Shown piece after piece: positions 61,006-64,000 of a stretch of DNA of 64,000 bases (positions within the stretch are counted from its first letter, which is position 1; every line of letters starts with the position of its first letter). The translations under genes and the position numbers were made by a program. The DNA comes from Peribolospora baueri (taxonomy: Eukaryota; Basidiomycota; Peribolosporomycetes; Peribolosporales; Peribolosporaceae). The notes under the pieces were generated by a model. The model saw only the letters and a program-made list of their open reading frames with translations. It was not told the origin of the DNA and made no database searches. Where the stretch lies: contig JAMDHS010000010.1 in the NCBI GenBank assembly GCA_029717555.1, positions 248,001-312,000 on the forward strand. Reading direction: 5' to 3'.

Positions 61006-62335
61006 CACAAACGGAGGATCGTCCCCGTCCACTCCCTGGACGCGGGTCGTCTCGCTGCTCTCCTACGCGCTCGAGAATCTCCAAGCGCAGGGCGGAGGTG
61101 GTGAGGATGAAGAGATAGCGAGGGTGAAAGCTGTGTATGCGGTGGCCCGGGCGACCTCGCCGCCGACACCGAGCCATACGCGGCGAGGATGAGCGAACCG
61201 GCGCCTCAGTAGTTGACTGTGAGTTTAGGCAAAGCGGAGAGGGACGGAGGGAGCGAGCGCGTGCTGACGACCTTCGTCCCCGTCTCCCGTCTCCCGACTC
61301 GGACAGGACCAGGTTCAGAAGACGGCTCTCCACGATTGGGAAGGTGCCCGAGCAAGGGGCGAGATTTCGGGAACGATCAGCGCCGTGCAGTGCGCCGGTG
61401 CGTACGAGGGTCTTATCGTCGCCAAATTGGCCGAGGTGAGCAACAAACACGTCCACGCGGCGACGGCCGAGGCTTGGCTCACTTTTCCATTTCACCGTGT
61501 CTCCTCGTCGTCGTCGTCGCTGCCGCCGCCGCCGTCGTCTCTCCCTCTCGTCCCAGATGTGCCGGGCTCGAAGGGTGCTCGAAATCGACATGTTCTCCGG
61601 GTGAGGAGAGAGTGTGGCGTGTTTCGCAAAAAACTTGACCTATCCTCTCCGACTGCGCCAGCCTTCCATGCATTCCCCCTGAGGACGCTGATGGTTGGAT
61701 GATGCGTTTGCTCAGCACGACGACGATGGCCATGGCGAAAGCGCCCGCCGTGGAGCACGTCACCTACCTTGACGTAGAGCCACACGTGAGCCGTGTTGAA
61801 CGAGACGGACATGGTCTTCTGCCCTGGCTGCAGAGTGTCATGAATCTGTTTTTTTTTCCTTTACCCACCCGCCATTTCGTTCTCGGACCCCCACAACGAG
61901 CAGTTCGAGTCGTTCAACCGGCCCGCTTGGAAAGCGGCTGGCGTGTCGTCCAAGATCCGCACGGTCTACGGCCCCGCGCAGGTCTCGCTCCCACAGCTCT
62001 CCGACCAAGGCGAGACGTTCGACTTTATCTTCCTCGACGCCGACAAGCCAGTCTACTGGCAATACTACGACACGTGCATCTCGCGCCGGCTCTTGGCGTA
62101 CCCGCATGGCGTGATGGCGGTCGACAATGTGCTCTTCAGAGAACACGACACGGCGGCCAGGGGATTGGATGAAGGGATGAGCGACGACGTGCGCCAGACT
62201 GAGCGCGTCGTCAAGCTCGTGGCGGCGGTGACCCACTTTAATCGTCGGGTGAGGGAGGACGCGAGGATGGAGGTGATGACGTTGGGTCAGGGACGGGATC
62301 AGCCTCATCACTTGGGAAAAAAAAATAAAAAATAA
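61006..62335 (+). CDS. SAM-dependent O-methyltransferase (COMT/CCoAOMT type), ends disturbed
   Basis: Class I O-methyltransferases put a methyl group on catechol-like hydroxyls using SAM and a divalent metal. Clear exons are 61307-61435, 61557-61600, 61716-61785 and 61901-62335. A likely N-terminal piece (TPWTRVVSLLSYALENL) ends near 61123. Motifs: GTISAVQCAGAYEGLIVAKL, RVLEIDMFSG plus TTTMAMA (SAM site), VTYLDVEPH, DFIFLDADKPVYWQYYD (metal/SAM site DADK) and GVMAVDNVLF. Two oddities: no ATG can be joined to the N-terminal piece with certainty (the ATG at 60996 is in another frame), and the conserved C-terminal motif RDGISLI lies one base out of frame after MEVMTLG. A (A6T)n microsatellite follows at once. 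Either a sequence error or early decay of the gene. Confidence 0.72.
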
Positions 62336-62373
62336 AAAATAAAAAATAAAAAATAAAAAATAAAATAAAAAAA
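62317..62373. repeat. (AAAAAAT)n microsatellite
   Basis: About seven A-rich units separated by single T. It contains the apparent stop codon of the O-methyltransferase frame. Confidence 0.95.
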
Positions 62374-62852
62374 TGCGGGGCGCAGACGTGCCCGTACGGC
62401 AGAGCTCGGATGGGAGGTATCGCCGACGTTCAAGGGTGCGCTCACCCTCTGTCCCTCTGTCATGGACGAAGGGCAAAGGGGTTCAAGGTGGCTTACCGCC
62501 TCATCAGATTAGGATTCCAGGATTTCGCCGAGCGAGCGGCTAGGGACACACGTCTCAATTCACATCGCCAAGGGTGCAAGAGACGGATCGCAGTCATCAC
62601 ATCATCGAAAAACGTATGCGTCTAGCGGGATATATGTGCTTGTCGGACATAGTGGTCGTAAACCGTCGGGAGAGTCGTTTACACGCGAACGGAGGCTGAG
62701 CGACATGACGGCGGAAGGACGTACCTACTCCTCTAGGTTCCTGTATACCTCGATCTTGGGAAGATAAACCTTGGATCGTGGCGAGCGGAGTGTAGACGAG
62801 ACGTGGTGATCGAAACTGGGGGGATAATTCGAACACCGGTTCGATCGACACC
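62374..62852. other. Convergent intergenic region
   Basis: Between the O-methyltransferase and dolichyl-diphosphatase 3' ends. No motif-bearing frame on either strand. Confidence 0.55.
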
Positions 62853-64000
62853 TCAAAGCGCTTTCGTCGTCGTCCCCTGGATGCCCCGCTTCGCCTCCCA
62901 GGCCTCGCGCCAAGCGAGCCACTCGGCGTTCCGCCCGCCGTCGGACCAGATGTCCCAGCTGTCCTTGATTCTAAGCTCCTGGGCTATCGGATGGAGCAGG
63001 ATCAGGGTGCGCAGCGGGATCTGTCGAGTGGCCACCGTCGCCGTCGCCGGCGGCGCAGGATCTCCATCCACGTCGTCGTCCACCTTCTCGGAAGGGCTGT
63101 GTCGTCGCCTCCGCGTGCCCGTCGCTGAGCCGTCGCCGTCCGCATTGTCTCCATGGGGCGTCTTCGTCCTCGACGTCTTCGAGCGGGTCGATCGGGCGGG
63201 CGAGTCGGAGCGTCCCGTCTCCGTCGCAGCGATAGGGGACGGAGAGCGAGGCGGGGAAAGCACGTTGACGAGAGGGGACGGCAAAGGGAGAGGCCGCTTG
63301 GGAAGCGCCTCGGTGATGAAGTAGTACGCGCCGCCGATGAGCACGCCGATCAGGGCGCCTACGAGTACCTGAGGGATGGTGTGGTACGTCAAATAGATCC
63401 TGTACGGGGATCGAAGGAGGACGTGAAGGAACAGTAGTTAGCTGGGCATCCAGAGTCAAGATGCCGGAATAGATGGACGATCGAGACGGGGCCCGAGTGG
63501 ACACCGACCTCGAATAGCACACCACAGCGCTCGAGCTGGCGACGAACAGCATGGCCAAGCGGTGCTCCCACCTCCGCACGGAGCCGTCCTCGGCGGTGGG
63601 TTGGTTATGAAGGTAATGGAGGATGAAGAAAGCAAAGAAGAAGCCAAAGAACTGGGCGTGAGAAGACGGCATCCCGTAGCCCGGGCCGAGGTGGTCTTTT
63701 TGTCAGACAAAGCAAGTGGGGAAAAAGAGGTATGAGGCAGGGGGGAAGTAGTGCGCAAGGAGGATGGAACGATGGATGAGCCGGGTCGGGTTGGGCAGCC
63801 GGCGTTTGCTCGCTCGCTCGTCACGAACGGCTGGGAGCGACGACTCACTCGTAGGCCTCTGCTGCTTGAACAGCCTCTTCAACACCTCGTTCACCACCTC
63901 GCACCCCACCTGCCCTACGAACGCGTTGATGATGGTGAGCTCCCGCCGGTAGAGGATGAGCGTTGCGTAGGTGGAAAGAACTACGAAGGGAGCGAGCGTG
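62853..64000 (-). CDS. CAX4: Dolichyl-diphosphatase (Cax4/DOLPP1), 5' end beyond window
   Basis: An ER-membrane PAP2-family phosphatase that turns dolichyl diphosphate, released by N-glycosylation, into dolichyl phosphate on the lumenal side. Exons seen: >64000-63849, 63695-63509 and 63399-62853 in phase; the first part lies outside the window. The three-part phosphatase signature is complete: KRLFKQQRPTN, then GYGMPSSHAQFFGFFFAFF, then SRIYLTYHTIPQVLVGALIG. Hydrophobic helices surround it (VVLSTYATLILYRR, VLVGALIGVLIGGAYYFIT). The 120-residue tail after the last helix is long for the family and partly disordered (Ser/Pro/Asp, RRRRHSPSEKVDDDVDG), ending in a Trp-rich segment (SWDIWSDGGRNAEWLAWREA). 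Confidence 0.9.

Noticed and set aside
60455-61591. 378-codon open frame on the minus strand
   Set aside because: It covers the O-methyltransferase exons in antisense, is Arg/Ser-rich and shows no motif; typical shadow frame in GC-rich DNA.

Overview
This 64 kb window is nuclear DNA from a basidiomycete fungus, most likely a basidiomycetous yeast (Pucciniomycotina or Ustilaginomycotina cannot be told apart from this sequence). The evidence is GC-rich coding sequence, genes cut by many short introns (about 40-100 nt, GT-AG, often with a CTAAC-like branch site), compact head-to-head gene pairs, and fungal families such as an adenylate-forming A-T-R reductase, LYS1 and PET117. All gene models were spliced by eye from splice consensus, reading phase and family resemblance; exon coordinates are in the evidence fields.

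Left arm (1-20 kb), in order: PEX7 (+), a coiled-coil protein (-), a long degenerate alpha/beta-hydrolase with an Asp tract (-), 3.2 kb without a gene, SWD1/RbBP5 of the Set1 complex (-), acyl-CoA oxidase (+), mitochondrial ribosomal protein uL11m (-) and AP-3 mu subunit (+). PEX7 and acyl-CoA oxidase share a peroxisome theme.

Middle (20-35 kb) is an accessory region of old mobile elements: a Ty3/gypsy fragment with an adjoining tandem repeat, a candidate solo LTR, a base-composition anomaly, tRNA-like repeat modules, a nearly complete but broken Ty1/copia element (+) and a broken Ty3/gypsy element (-). Among them lies a saccharopine dehydrogenase (LYS1) reading frame that lacks its N-terminal domain, and a possible tiny secreted peptide.

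Right arm (35-64 kb) is gene-dense again: LRR protein (-), complex I 21 kDa subunit (+), a secreted Ser/Pro-rich protein (-), PET117 (-), ATP4 (+), dipeptidyl aminopeptidase (+), an Msd1/SSX2IP-type spindle anchor (-), an A-T-R adenylate-forming reductase (-), a 53-residue mini-gene (-), kynureninase (+), an unidentified His-rich protein (-), a class I O-methyltransferase (+) and the 3' part of dolichyl-diphosphatase (-). Complex I subunit, PET117 and ATP4 form a mitochondrial energy group, the last two from a shared promoter. The reductase, kynureninase and O-methyltransferase within 12 kb could be a small aromatic-acid pathway, but this is only a hypothesis.

The most unusual items are the hydrolase with Thr at its nucleophile elbow, the 43-nt pure C tract serving as the polypyrimidine tract of the reductase's first intron, the N-domain-less LYS1, the tRNA-like modules, and the O-methyltransferase whose C-terminal motif lies out of frame. 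I found no tRNA or rRNA gene, CRISPR array or clearly new multi-gene system.
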